From positions 671,180,118 to 671,244,117 of the forward strand of contig CM060990.1 in the NCBI GenBank assembly GCA_030765065.1: a stretch of 64,000 nt of DNA. Reading direction: 5' to 3'. Shown one piece after another: positions 22,253 to 31,429 of this stretch. Position numbers and translations under genes: made by a program. The notes beneath the pieces are model-generated. The model was not told the origin of the DNA, searched no databases, and was given only the letters and a program-made list of their open reading frames with translations. The DNA is from Deroplatys truncata (Eukaryota; Arthropoda; Insecta; Mantodea; Mantidae). Each line of letters opens with the position of its first letter. The first letter of the stretch is position 1.

Positions 22253-22503
22253 GCATTCTTTTCCCCTGCCATGCAACACCGAGACAGATTCACGTACAGA
22301 CTTCTGACATAAGTGACACCCAATCACCTGACCACGTTCGAAGTCCGTGAGTTCCATGGAACGTCCCATTCTGCTGTTTCACAATGTCTAATGACTACTG
22401 AGGTCGCGGATAATGAGTACCAGGCAGTAGGTGGCAGCACAATGCACCTAAGATGAAAAACGTATGTTTGTGGGGGTGTCCGCATACTTTTGATCACATA
22501 GTG
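22253..22503 (-). pseudogene. Tc1-like transposon 5' end: TIR plus transposase N-terminus
   Basis: The terminus CACTATGTGATCAAAAGTAT is at 22484-22503, flanked by TA (22504-22505). On the minus strand an ATG at 22369 opens MGRSMELTDFERGQVIGCHL, the N-terminal HTH start of a Tc1 transposase, and continues about 35 residues before the frame leaves the family and stops. Everything downstream (DDE domain, second TIR) is gone. A different Tc1 lineage from 4461-5850. Confidence 0.75.
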
Positions 22504-22609
22504 TATCCTACCGTTATAAGCGCATACGATTTGCTGTTTTGCCTTATCTTCTGGTTTCTTAGTTGCAATGGGGACCACCTATGTATGTCTCTTGGAATAG
22601 AATATCCGC

Positions 22610-23415
22610 GAGTTTTATCTTTCTTTACCCCGTACAAAGTAGGTGTAGAAAGGTATTGCATTCCATCCAAAATGTTTTGAGGCACCTTGAATCCAAAAAA
22701 GTATTTTAGAAAACGGTCCGTGTATATCTGCCCGTGTCTGTGAACAGAAGTAACTCAAAAAGGGAAAGTAGCATAAATACTAAACTTGGTATTTAGGTTC
22801 AGCCCTTTCCAAAGATTTTCAAGAAACCCCCTCCCCTATTCCAAACTACCTTTTACATAGAATTTTTTTTAAACTGTTATTTTCTAAAAAATGGCTTTAA
22901 CGATTGTTGACTAAAATACCATATATTAAAGATACTTACACATTATACCTTGATTTTCTGGAATAGGTTATAAAGTCCTCTTCATTCGGAAGAAATTTTG
23001 TATAATCTTATATAACTGGTAAACGTTAAGTGATAACGCAAAATAAAAAAAGACATATCTTTAAAACACACAAATAACTTCTTTGTGGCATCAGTCATTT
23101 CCGAGATATTCCTTATCAGTGATTTGAATTGTTCAATAGCTAGCCATACCTTTAAAGTCCTGTAGATTTTCAGTTGTTTCTCGTGATGTGATGGAAAGAG
23201 TATGAAATGTTAAGGCCAGCATATAGATTCCAGCTCTAAAATATTTGACTATCCTAGTCCCTTTGTATCTATAACGAAATGTGTAATGCGGTATTTCCGG
23301 AAAAGTTTACCGCGGTTAAAATGAAGTAGATAGGAAAATAAACTTTAGTAAGAATAATTTGTATACCCAATAATAAGCGATAGAGGGTGCACTCATGTGA
23401 AAGTAACACATCATC
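22610..23415 (+). mobile_element. M1 repeat, copy
   Basis: Starts CTTTCTTTACCCCGTAC and ends CATGTGAAAGTAACACATC. Shared blocks: ACTAAACTTGGTATTTAGGTT, TTTACATAGAA and GATATTCCTTATCAGTG. Diverged from copies 2 and 3. Confidence 0.6.
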
Positions 23416-23925
23416 AGATTTTTTTACACGCATTTTCTGTGGAATAACAGTGGTTATTTTCTACTTCGTGGCATTCTCAACGAAAAGTTATGACCTTCTT
23501 TCTTCGTAAGTATGTTTATAACTCCAAGATGTACTTATTGTAGTATCCAAGCGTCGTAAATTATTAAGTTTTTAGTACGAATTGAGATAGTAAGCTGTCT
23601 AATGGTTCACACAAATTTTTCCTTTTTATAGTATTAGCAGGAGCGGGTTTTATTAGCGATAATTTTTTTAAATAACCTGCGTTTAATTTTTAAATTTTTA
23701 CATTTTCGTATTGATAATGCAACAAAATATAGCGATAATTTTTGACAAACATAAAAACACATTATATGTGTGATTTGTATAATAAGGGACTTTGAAATTC
23801 ATTTGGACTTATCTTAAACAATATAAAATTATTACATTATCTGTAAAATTGAATTATTAATACCACCAGTAGTTTATGAGTTCTTTAACAATGAAGCAAC
23901 TTATTTTGAAAGTTTACGATTAGGC
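23416..23925. other. AT-rich spacer
   Basis: Nothing recognisable. Confidence 0.4.
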
Positions 23926-24334
23926 TTAGGATTGCGGATGGGATTCGGCACCGATCCAGAAAATAGGACGATGTACCTACGTCCCACGAGGAAGGGAGTT
24001 ACTTGTCGGACAGGACCAGGAGTGACAGCACAGCAATTACAGGGTCCCTACACTTTCCAGATATACACGCACCGGCAGTCGGACAGGCAGACCGGGGACC
24101 CCGGCCCAAATAGGGTTCAACGCCCCGCCAAGGGACGGTCCTTATACTCTGGCAACCAGCCGAAGACCGAGGGACGGGGAAACTTCGCAGATAGCATCCT
24201 TTCTCCTGCCACGCTGCACGACCCGAGAAAACCCCGAAAAAATCCATGAGTCATAGTTGGAGGTCGCCGGGGATCGATCCCGGGACCTCCCGAATGCGGA
24301 CTACAGGCGTTACCGCCTAAGCCATCCCGCTTGG
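23926..24334 (-). mobile_element. SINE-F, near full length
   Basis: The minus-strand head is at the right: GCGGGATGGCTTAGGCGGTAA (A box), then CGGGATCGATCCCCGG (B box). The head shares the TTCGGGAGGTC...GATCGATCCC segment with SINE-E, and the next bases carry the GGATTTTTTCGGGGTTTTC core. The body is GC-rich and distinct. Confidence 0.7.
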
Positions 24335-24500
24335 TTTGAAAGGTTAACTGTTTATTCCATGGCACAATATTGCAACATATGACAAGTTACCATGTTTTCA
24401 AACCATTGAAGATCTCGTCAGTAACGATTAATTATAGTGTGAAAAGTAACCTTCCTTGTTCGCATTTGAAGGTAGTCATAAGGCTTGAACGTATCTCATA

Positions 24501-24772
24501 GTCGTCCTCCGTGGTGTAGTGGTTAACATACTAGCCTCTAGTTTCCGAGGTCGCGGCGGTGGGCGATGGACGTTTTCGAGCGTAGAACTCCTTAGCGTGG
24601 CTTCCTTCGGAAGGGAAGTAAAGCCGGTGGTCCCGTGTCGTACATTCACGGCACTTAAAAGAACCTCAAGCCTGATAGAGGCCTCTGATAAAAATATCCG
24701 GTCTTTTACGCTCAATATAAATTGGGACGCTAAGAACCACAGGATTTAAAGAGCGTGCATAAACTAAAAAAA
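24501..24772 (+). mobile_element. SINE-A, plus-strand copy
   Basis: Head GTGGTGTAGTGGTTAACATA (A box); the B-box region is damaged (GTCGCGGCGG in place of GGTTCAAACC). Body GAACCTCAAGCCTGATAGAGG. Flanks GTATCTCATA (24491-24500) and GAATCTCATA (24773-24782) are a likely target duplication. Confidence 0.75.
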
Positions 24773-24782
24773 GAATCTCATA

Positions 24783-25690
24783 AAATTTATGAAACTAGTT
24801 ACATTTAGCTTTAAATCTCAATAAAGTATGTAATACATCATATTTATTCGTATCCTGATACAAATTTCGGACATAGTTGCATAATTCAATATAACATACT
24901 AGTGCATATTAGGTACATAATGTTTACCAAATCGAGATATCAGATTCCCTAATTAATTTTGATAACTGCAAAAGAAAATCGAGCGCTTTGATTACCTTGA
25001 ATAGTAACATGCAAGTTTTGTAATTTATTTTTAAAATATGCCAATTTTCGTGTTTATCCCGCAAATAAAGCCTTTCGCCGGTAAACGAGAAACTTGTGAA
25101 AATTCGCTAAAACATTACAGGTTTAAATCGCCTACATTTATTGTGAAACATGTAGATACTTCTAGACGAAGTTGTGCATCTTCTCGCGTTTATCGTTAAT
25201 TGTTGATAGAAGAAACAATAAAGAAACAAAGTTTTCTACCCTGAGGATTCGTATAGATTAGAATTAGGTATTGTTGCTTAAAAGTAATTATTTCTTTAAC
25301 GAGAGCGGCACTGGCTGTTGCTGGTAGGTAAATGTAAAGCATGCAGTATCATCTTTGCTTTAATTCTCACTGAAGTAGTTTTCTTCGTGTTATTTTAAAT
25401 ACAATGAAACTTCGTCTTTGCGTTTCCTGCTTTTATCTACAATTTTCTTCGTTCTAGCTAATGCATTTGTTTTTAAATAAGAGAAGACAACATAAGGATT
25501 TGTGCTTCTGTGACTATCGTAGTACTCAATTACACAAAAATTAACATTACTAATTCGTTTCTTCGCCACCTTCAAATGTTTTCCTTGACTTTCAGACATT
25601 CGCATATTCGCCAGTCTCACAAGCATAACGCAAGAATTTGACACCCTACGGCGCCATTAGTAGGATTTCGCAGGCCAAGCACGACGCCAA
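24783..25690. other. Unassigned spacer with one small open frame
   Basis: No clear feature. A minus-strand 84-codon frame (25390-25644) is Lys/Arg/Ser-rich and not low-complexity, but I recognise no domain. It lies immediately 5' of the candidate THAP exon on the opposite strand. Confidence 0.35.
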
Positions 25691-25767
25691 TTTGTTTGCT
25701 AATGCTGAAAACATTCAGAACCAACTCACCGTTTCGGAGATTCGTAGGCTTCGAGCGCGTATACGGA

Positions 25768-25775
25768 TGACGTCA
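25768..25775. promoter_or_regulatory. CRE palindrome TGACGTCA upstream of the THAP-like exon
   Basis: A perfect TGACGTCA lies 124 bp before the candidate ATG at 25899, in a locally CpG-containing stretch. It fits a CREB/ATF-type promoter site, but one 8-mer can occur by chance. Confidence 0.3.
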
Positions 25776-25898
25776 CGGGTTTGAAACCAACATCTCGTTC
25801 AGCTGTCGAAGGTATAAGCTGTGAATGCAGACGATCTTAAGGTGGGATTTTTTTCCTGTAGTTCGATTAAATTCAAGACTTATAACGCCAACAAGACT

Positions 25899-26949
25899 AT
25901 GATGTATTATTGTGCAGCTTATGTCTGCAAGGTGAGGCAGTGTTTTTAAGACTTAAATGATCTCAATCAAATTATGTAATAAGTAAATCAATAACAGCCC
26001 TCCTTGAAGCAATATGTGTATGTAACAATTTGTAAAATGTATGTAACAGTCATTGCATATGCTTATATTATTGTAAACATGCTCAATAATGTTATGTGAA
26101 TGCATTACGTAATTTAAGAATGTAGGAGCTGTGAGAAATAGATCAAAAGTTGCTAACAAAGAGGTAACAATGAGGTAACCTTGAGTCAATAATGAGTAAG
26201 TAAGTATAAATGTTACTTGTGATTCTTGGAAGCGATAATGTAATTTTAGTGAGTTTATAAAAATAGCCAATCAACAACCAGAAAAAGCTTAAGTTTACAA
26301 GTTTAGACGGTTGAAATCTAGTCAGTTGCCTGCAGACAGTGCTCATAACTGGATGTGTTGCTTGTACGTCCTCAAGAAATTAATTACGTATTCGTGTGAG
26401 ACGAAAATAGTATACATGCTAAAACAGTGCAAGTATTAAATAAAAGAATCTCACAGCTCTCGATAACAGTGAAGTGCTATTTAATTTGTGTCAAGGATTA
26501 ATAAAAAGGAGTGAATTAAAACTTAAAATCTGTGTAGGCCTACATTCTTGTCGCATCACGCCCTGCCAAGACTTCCATGTCTCTAACAATAATACTGACG
26601 CCGACGAGGCAAACATAAATATTTAATACTTAAAGAAACAGTCAAATTACAAAGGTAATATTTTTTAAACTTGGGTCAAAGGCCATTTAAAAATACATTT
26701 GGGGAGAAGGCTACCGGAAACTGTTTACTATACATGCGGTTGCAACTAATTTTAAATTCGGCTCCCCAACAGTTGAACTATAATACAACTCCTTCAATAC
26801 AACCTACTTCAAGTTGATGCCCAAAGCGTGTTGCAAATAAACCAACCACCTACTTCAAATTGGCGCCCATACGTGGAGCTAAATAAATAAACAACACCAA
26901 CGTAAAGACAACACCTTCTTCAAAGGAATCAATCCGAAAAGGATCTAGC
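25899..26949 (+). pseudogene. Start of a THAP-domain coding exon, split by a solo LTR
   Basis: An ATG at 25899 opens MMYYCAAYVCK, interrupted by LTR-1 copy 4 at 25933. Skipping the LTR and one AAGG duplication, the same frame continues ESIRKGSSN into a poly(T) tract. The Cys-x4-Cys start and the spacing to a Ser/Phe-rich strand fit the N-terminus of the C2CH THAP zinc finger (a DNA-binding module of P-type transposases and THAP proteins). The expected later Cys, His and AVPTIF-type motif are not seen downstream; the T tract (26950-26973) ends the similarity and GCAG follows. It could be a THAP gene, a P-like transposon or an old copy. Confidence 0.45.
25933..26922 (+). mobile_element. LTR-1 solo LTR, copy 4
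   Basis: Begins TGAGGCAG and ends CTTCTTCA, with an exact 4-bp duplication AAGG (25929-25932, 26923-26926). The 3' end carries two PBS-like units: AAGTTGATGCCCAAAGCGTG (about 26813) and AAATTGGCGCCCATACGTGG (about 26856). AATAAA lies at about 26500. No internal region or second LTR. Confidence 0.85.
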
Positions 26950-27942
26950 AATTTTTTTTTTTTTTTTTTTTTTGCAGATACGTACTCATTTTAAAGAGTA
27001 CAGTATAAAAGTAATGACGATCCAATTAAAAATGCCATAAATACAGATGAAATCAGGACAGCTTTTCTGGTTACAAGTAGGAGCGATAAATGATAGCATA
27101 CATAGAAAAAATGTAAAGAAATAAGTTTATTTTTTTCAAGGTTTACCATTTGAAGAGCTTAGTAGGTTAATTCTTACGTTACCCTTTTTTCGTCACATAT
27201 AACAGAGGCAATCCTGCTTTAAGGGATGAACACTACTTTAATAACGTTTCATAATGGCTTCTGAAGTTCATTTTAAGTTATCACTTTACAATCCACAAAA
27301 ACATCAACTTTCCAAAACACACTCGCTAATGCCGAAGAATATTTCAACACCAAATAACCTAATCCCACATTTTAGCACGTCAACATGCTAAGTTATAGTC
27401 CCTTTTTATGGTTAAACACTGACAGCTTGTTCATCACTGCATATATTTAAATTCTTCACTAAAAACAACTAACGTTGTGATTTTTACCACATTACCTATC
27501 TTCTACCTTACTAGGTTTTCAGGTCAGGATCGAGTTTCAAACATCGAATGCACGTTATTTATTGCTCCATATTAATAAGGTATCACGAAAGGCTCTTACA
27601 CTTGCACCATTTGCTTGTCGATAGGAAAATTCGGCTTTATTTTAACATTTTCATTCCACTCTTTCATTACGGTTGATGAGCGACATTGCACTTTTCTAAC
27701 TTTGTCACGTGACTTTGATGTTGGTTTAAGTCTCAACATGGGAGAGGTGGGACCACGAGCTCTCTATCTGTATACATGCTCGAAGTTCGTAGCTAAGGAG
27801 TGCGGCGGGAACGGAAGGGCAGGCTTTGTGACTTACTATCACATAGGTACAAATTACAATATATATTCCCCTTAAACCAATAGTTCTTCTCCAACAGCAG
27901 CTTTGCCTTTCTTCTTGCCTCACTTGCCCTAAACTGCACACT
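26927..27942. other. Unassigned spacer, begins with a T24 tract
   Basis: A T-run at 26950-26973, then AT-rich sequence. The 86-codon frame at 27615-27875 has no domain. Confidence 0.4.
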
Positions 27943-28063
27943 AAGTTGGAAAGGTAGAATCAGACAACTGAAAAATTCAATGCCCTAGCCGGGATATGAA
28001 CCACGGATCTCCCCGTCTCCGTCCGGTTGCTCTAACCACTGAGTTACCATGGCAACTTGCCGG
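27943..28063 (-). mobile_element. SINE-H, minus copy
   Basis: The complement of the plus copy at 28246-28440: GGTAACTCAGTGGTTAGAGC (A box) and GTGGTTCATATCCCGGC (B box), then GGCATTGAATTTTTCAG. It reads away from the plus copy, giving a head-to-head pair. Confidence 0.75.
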
Positions 28064-28245
28064 TACGACATTAAATTCCCCAACTGATTCGCATTTTTCC
28101 CGATAAACCACAAGGAGATCTCAAATTGCATTGAGATGACATACTCCAATGGCGACTTACAATGTTGTAAGTACTTTAAGTCCCGTGCTTCATAGTTACA
28201 ACCACTATTAGGTCAATTAATGGGATTAATTGCTCTTCCACACAA

Positions 28246-28440
28246 GCCGTGTGCTAGACAGGGTTGGAAAGGTAGAATCAGCCGTACCAGCAAGTTGCGA
28301 TGGTAGCTCAGTGGTTAGAGCAACAGGACGGAGACCGGGAGATCCGTGGTTCATATCCCGGCTATGGCATTGAATTTTTCAGTCGTCTGATTCTACCTTT
28401 CCAACCCTGTCTAACACACGGCTGGTGTGGAAGAACAATT
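28246..28440 (+). mobile_element. SINE-H, plus copy, with its own flanking inverted repeats
   Basis: The A box GGTAGCTCAGTGGTTAGAGC is perfect for tRNA, and the B box is GTGGTTCATATCCCGG. About 33 bp flanking the tRNA-like core are inverted: AGACAGGGTTGGAAAGGTAG at about 28257-28276 and its complement ending near 28409. A true tRNA gene is unlikely because the acceptor ends do not pair. Confidence 0.7.
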
Positions 28441-29350
28441 AATTCCTTCACACTAAGTTCCTAACTGAGAGCAAGAAGAGACGTGTTCGCTGACGTAACA
28501 GAGCGTTCAGTCTGCTGACACTCCTGCAAAGCCTCCGCGGTGATTTAGGATTAAGTTCTTAGGGTTCGAATCCTGAATAGGTGTTGTGTCTATTTAATCT
28601 TTATATTTGGTGGTACTCTTCAGCCTTTAGGCTGCATATTAAATAGCTTTAGAAATATGAATGCCTTAGGGATGATAATTTCACCTTTTTGCAGTAAATG
28701 TCACACTGTCAAGACCACTCATCATATAACGCCTCGTTATATAGATCACATTTGCCGATCTTAAATGTTTAGGCATTGAGACCGAAGTTAGAGGTGCAAA
28801 AAAGACATCGTAAAAGAAAAATCACTGCCAACATTTGGAGTGAGGTGGTCGTGGTCGGGAGTGTAACGAATTTCTGTTATGTCCTAACTGCCCGAGTCCA
28901 CTGCTGTCCTGAAATGTTTTGAAAGAACGGCTGTTATTTTTACGCAGCAAGCGTAAGATCAAGCGTCTTCTAAGAGACTTAACAGATAATCCCTAACACA
29001 GTTTATGGTCGGCCATACTATAGTAGGCTGATTACATGTGACGTAGCTGAACTATAATGACATCCGATACACCTCAGCGGCTCATTATGATGTTACTCGG
29101 CGGCGCGCGCACACATACTTTTTAACACCTTCAAAACAACAGTCCACTGGGATCCATTCCCCAGAAAAACAGTGAAATATCTGTATTTCATTGAAATTGA
29201 GTGGTGTAATTGTAGTGAGTGGTGGATAAGAATAATGAAGATTTGGTTATAGATATATTTAAATTAAATGATTGTAAATTGAAGTATAAATGTTAGTTTA
29301 ATAATAATAGGATATAGGTGTTATATAATTTTAGTTTGGATTAAATATTT
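28441..29350. other. Spacer with one degenerate tRNA-like patch
   Basis: GGGTTCGAATCC at about 28562 is a perfect B box with a weak upstream A box (CCGCGGTGATTTAGG), so a decayed SINE head is possible. Otherwise nothing. Confidence 0.4.
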
Positions 29351-29363
29351 TAAATGTTAACTT

Positions 29364-29737
29364 GGCGGCGTCGTGGCCGAGTGGTTAGACCGCTCGCCTC
29401 TCGCCGAGGCGGCCCGGGTTCAATGCCAGGACCCACATGTGGGATTTGTGGTGGACAAAACGGCGTCTGGGCGGGTTTTCTCCGGGTTCTCCGGTTTCCC
29501 CCGCCATTCATTCCATCAACTGCTCCATCATCACCTTTCCTTTCATCCATTTCGCCATCATTTCATTGCATCTACTTCCTTCATCCAGGCATCGGGCTGA
29601 TCACCCATTCTGGCTATTCTGTCTGATCCATGAGAGTGTCTGCTCCTCGACGGGCCTCTGACCCCAGGCACCCGCCTGTAAGTCCTGGGGAGTTTAAGTC
29701 CTACATAAGATGAGGATAAACAGTGAATGAATGAATG
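29364..29737 (+). mobile_element. SINE-B, copy 1, full-length
   Basis: TAAATGTTAACTT at 29351-29363 and 29738-29750 is an exact 13-bp duplication. The head GTCGTGGCCGAGTGGTTAGA resembles class II tRNA (Leu/Ser type), and the B box is CGGGTTCAATGCC. A body with GGCGGGTTTTCTCCGG and CCCCCGCCATTCATTCC and a (GAAT)n tail follow. The second copy is at 62968-63248. Confidence 0.88.
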
Positions 29738-29750
29738 TAAATGTTAACTT

Positions 29751-29801
29751 ATTGAATGGAAATATAAATAGAATGTAATATGATTATTAATGAATGAATG
29801 A

Positions 29802-29841
<40 letters not shown>

Positions 29842-31040
29842 TATAAGGTTTATAAATCTATTGTGTCTAGGTTATTAAATTAAAATGATTTTATATAGTG
29901 TATTTGTGTTTAAATACATATATTTCAGCATCAAATACTAGGTGTGAAAATAGCTATGAAATGGTTTAAATAACTTTAAAGGGGAATAAATAATAGTATT
30001 TTAGAATTATTTATGTAAAGGAATGTAGCTATAGACAGTAGGAAAGGAAAGTATAAATTATAAAATAAATGTGTTATAAAATAATTATAATAAATATAAA
30101 TATGAATAAGGTAGATGATTCTAATTTTCTTTTGTAATTTAAAGAAAATTAATAAATAAAAATGTAAATGAAGGAAATATTGTTAATTTGTATATAATTA
30201 TTATAGTGTGAAAGTATAAATTTAAAATACAAGTAAATTTTTAAATTATTATTATAATGTATCAAGTAAGTTTTATTATATATTAATTTTACTGTATAAT
30301 AGAAAAAAAAGAACTTATTTAAGCAAGCAGAATCTGATAAATAGTACTGGATACCAGTGGAGTAGTTTTTAGTTTCGTAGTAAGTTTTGTTAGTTAAATA
30401 ACTGGTTACCAGTTGCTTTTATGCTCGTTACCAGTATTAGTATAGGTTTTGTAATTATTATTTATTTATACCTTTACTATCTATTATTCACTTTCCTTAC
30501 TTATGTTTTCTATTTTATGTTTTTTTTTGTAATTAAGTAATAGTTGTGGACTTAATCTGTAAAATGAATGTATATAAGAATTGAAAATTTTGATTCAATA
30601 AATAGAAAATTTGGATATATGTGCCGATATAGTAACCTAGATGCGGGGGTTGAATATTCAGATTTTATTTTATTTTATTATAGCTTTTCAGTTCATTGTA
30701 ATTTTAATATTCTGATAAATGGAGTTAATTTCCTATGTTTTAATATGTCATGCTTTTATGTTACCTGCAAAAATCAATAAATACGGCCTGGACTTAACAG
30801 TACTGCCATCTCTTACACTAGTCGCCAACACGCTCAAGGTACTGTCTTCGGATGAGCATTTAATTACGCTTAATTAATAAGTTAAAATGTTTTCGTAAAA
30901 GCTCAAAGTTTTGAAATTACAGTGTGGTCCACTAAAACAGTCTTATGCAGCTTGGTTATAAGGGTAAGAACGCTCGTATGCAAATTATGAAACTCGTGTC
31001 TTAATTACTACCATATTATCCTGTTGCATAATATACTATT
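29751..31040. other. Very AT-rich spacer with TAA microsatellite
   Basis: (AAT)n at 29808-29840. The rest is strongly A/T biased with scattered TTAATAAAT. No gene. Confidence 0.5.
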
Positions 31041-31429
31041 TTAAAATTATAACTAATATGATTTTCCGGGTTGTTATGCCGTGGTCTGCTGAAGAAAGAT
31101 TTCCCAGACGTTTCGTCCACAACTGCGGTGGACATCTTCAGTGGCGCGGACGAAGTCTTCTCGGTGAAAGTATCGCAGCGTCTGATGCGTTGGCCGTTAG
31201 TGCCGCTCTCTTTATAGTGTGGGCGCTCTCTGCTGATTGGCCCGCTGGTATGAGGGGGCTGGCGCCGGCTGTGTTGTTGCTCTCTTCTGATTGGCTCGCA
31301 GTGTTTTTCGGTTTTGTATGACCTTTCTTGTTTTTGATGACTAATGACGCCCAGGACGATGCTTTTTCCGAACGTACTCGGAGGGAGGTACGCCGATTCC
31401 TTCGACGTCCCCCCGACGATGCGGATCAT
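31041..31429 (-). mobile_element. Penelope-like element terminal repeat (pLTR) with hammerhead-like core
   Basis: On the minus strand CTGAAGA (31141-31135) is followed by the stem GTCCAC...GTGGAC and GAAAC (31114-31110): the CUGANGA-stem II-GAAA core of a hammerhead ribozyme. Penelope-like elements are known to carry such motifs in their terminal repeats. An outer pairing GTCTG...CAGAC can close a further stem. Upstream in sense are two GCCAATCAG boxes and ACTATAAAGAG, a plausible promoter. The same segment recurs twice, inverted, at 34185-34345. Confidence 0.7.

Noticed and set aside
25390..25644. Minus-strand 84-codon frame as a real gene
   Set aside because: Composition is plausible, but I recognise no domain, start context or splice partner; left as unassigned.
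28246..28440. Functional tRNA gene
   Set aside because: A and B boxes are excellent, but acceptor ends do not pair and the sequence continues into a repeated SINE body.
29364..29440. Class II tRNA gene
   Set aside because: Followed by a SINE body and tail with a 13-bp target duplication; the same head recurs at 62968.
31016..31429. 137-codon minus-strand frame
   Set aside because: It translates the Penelope terminal repeat, including the hammerhead-like core; non-coding.
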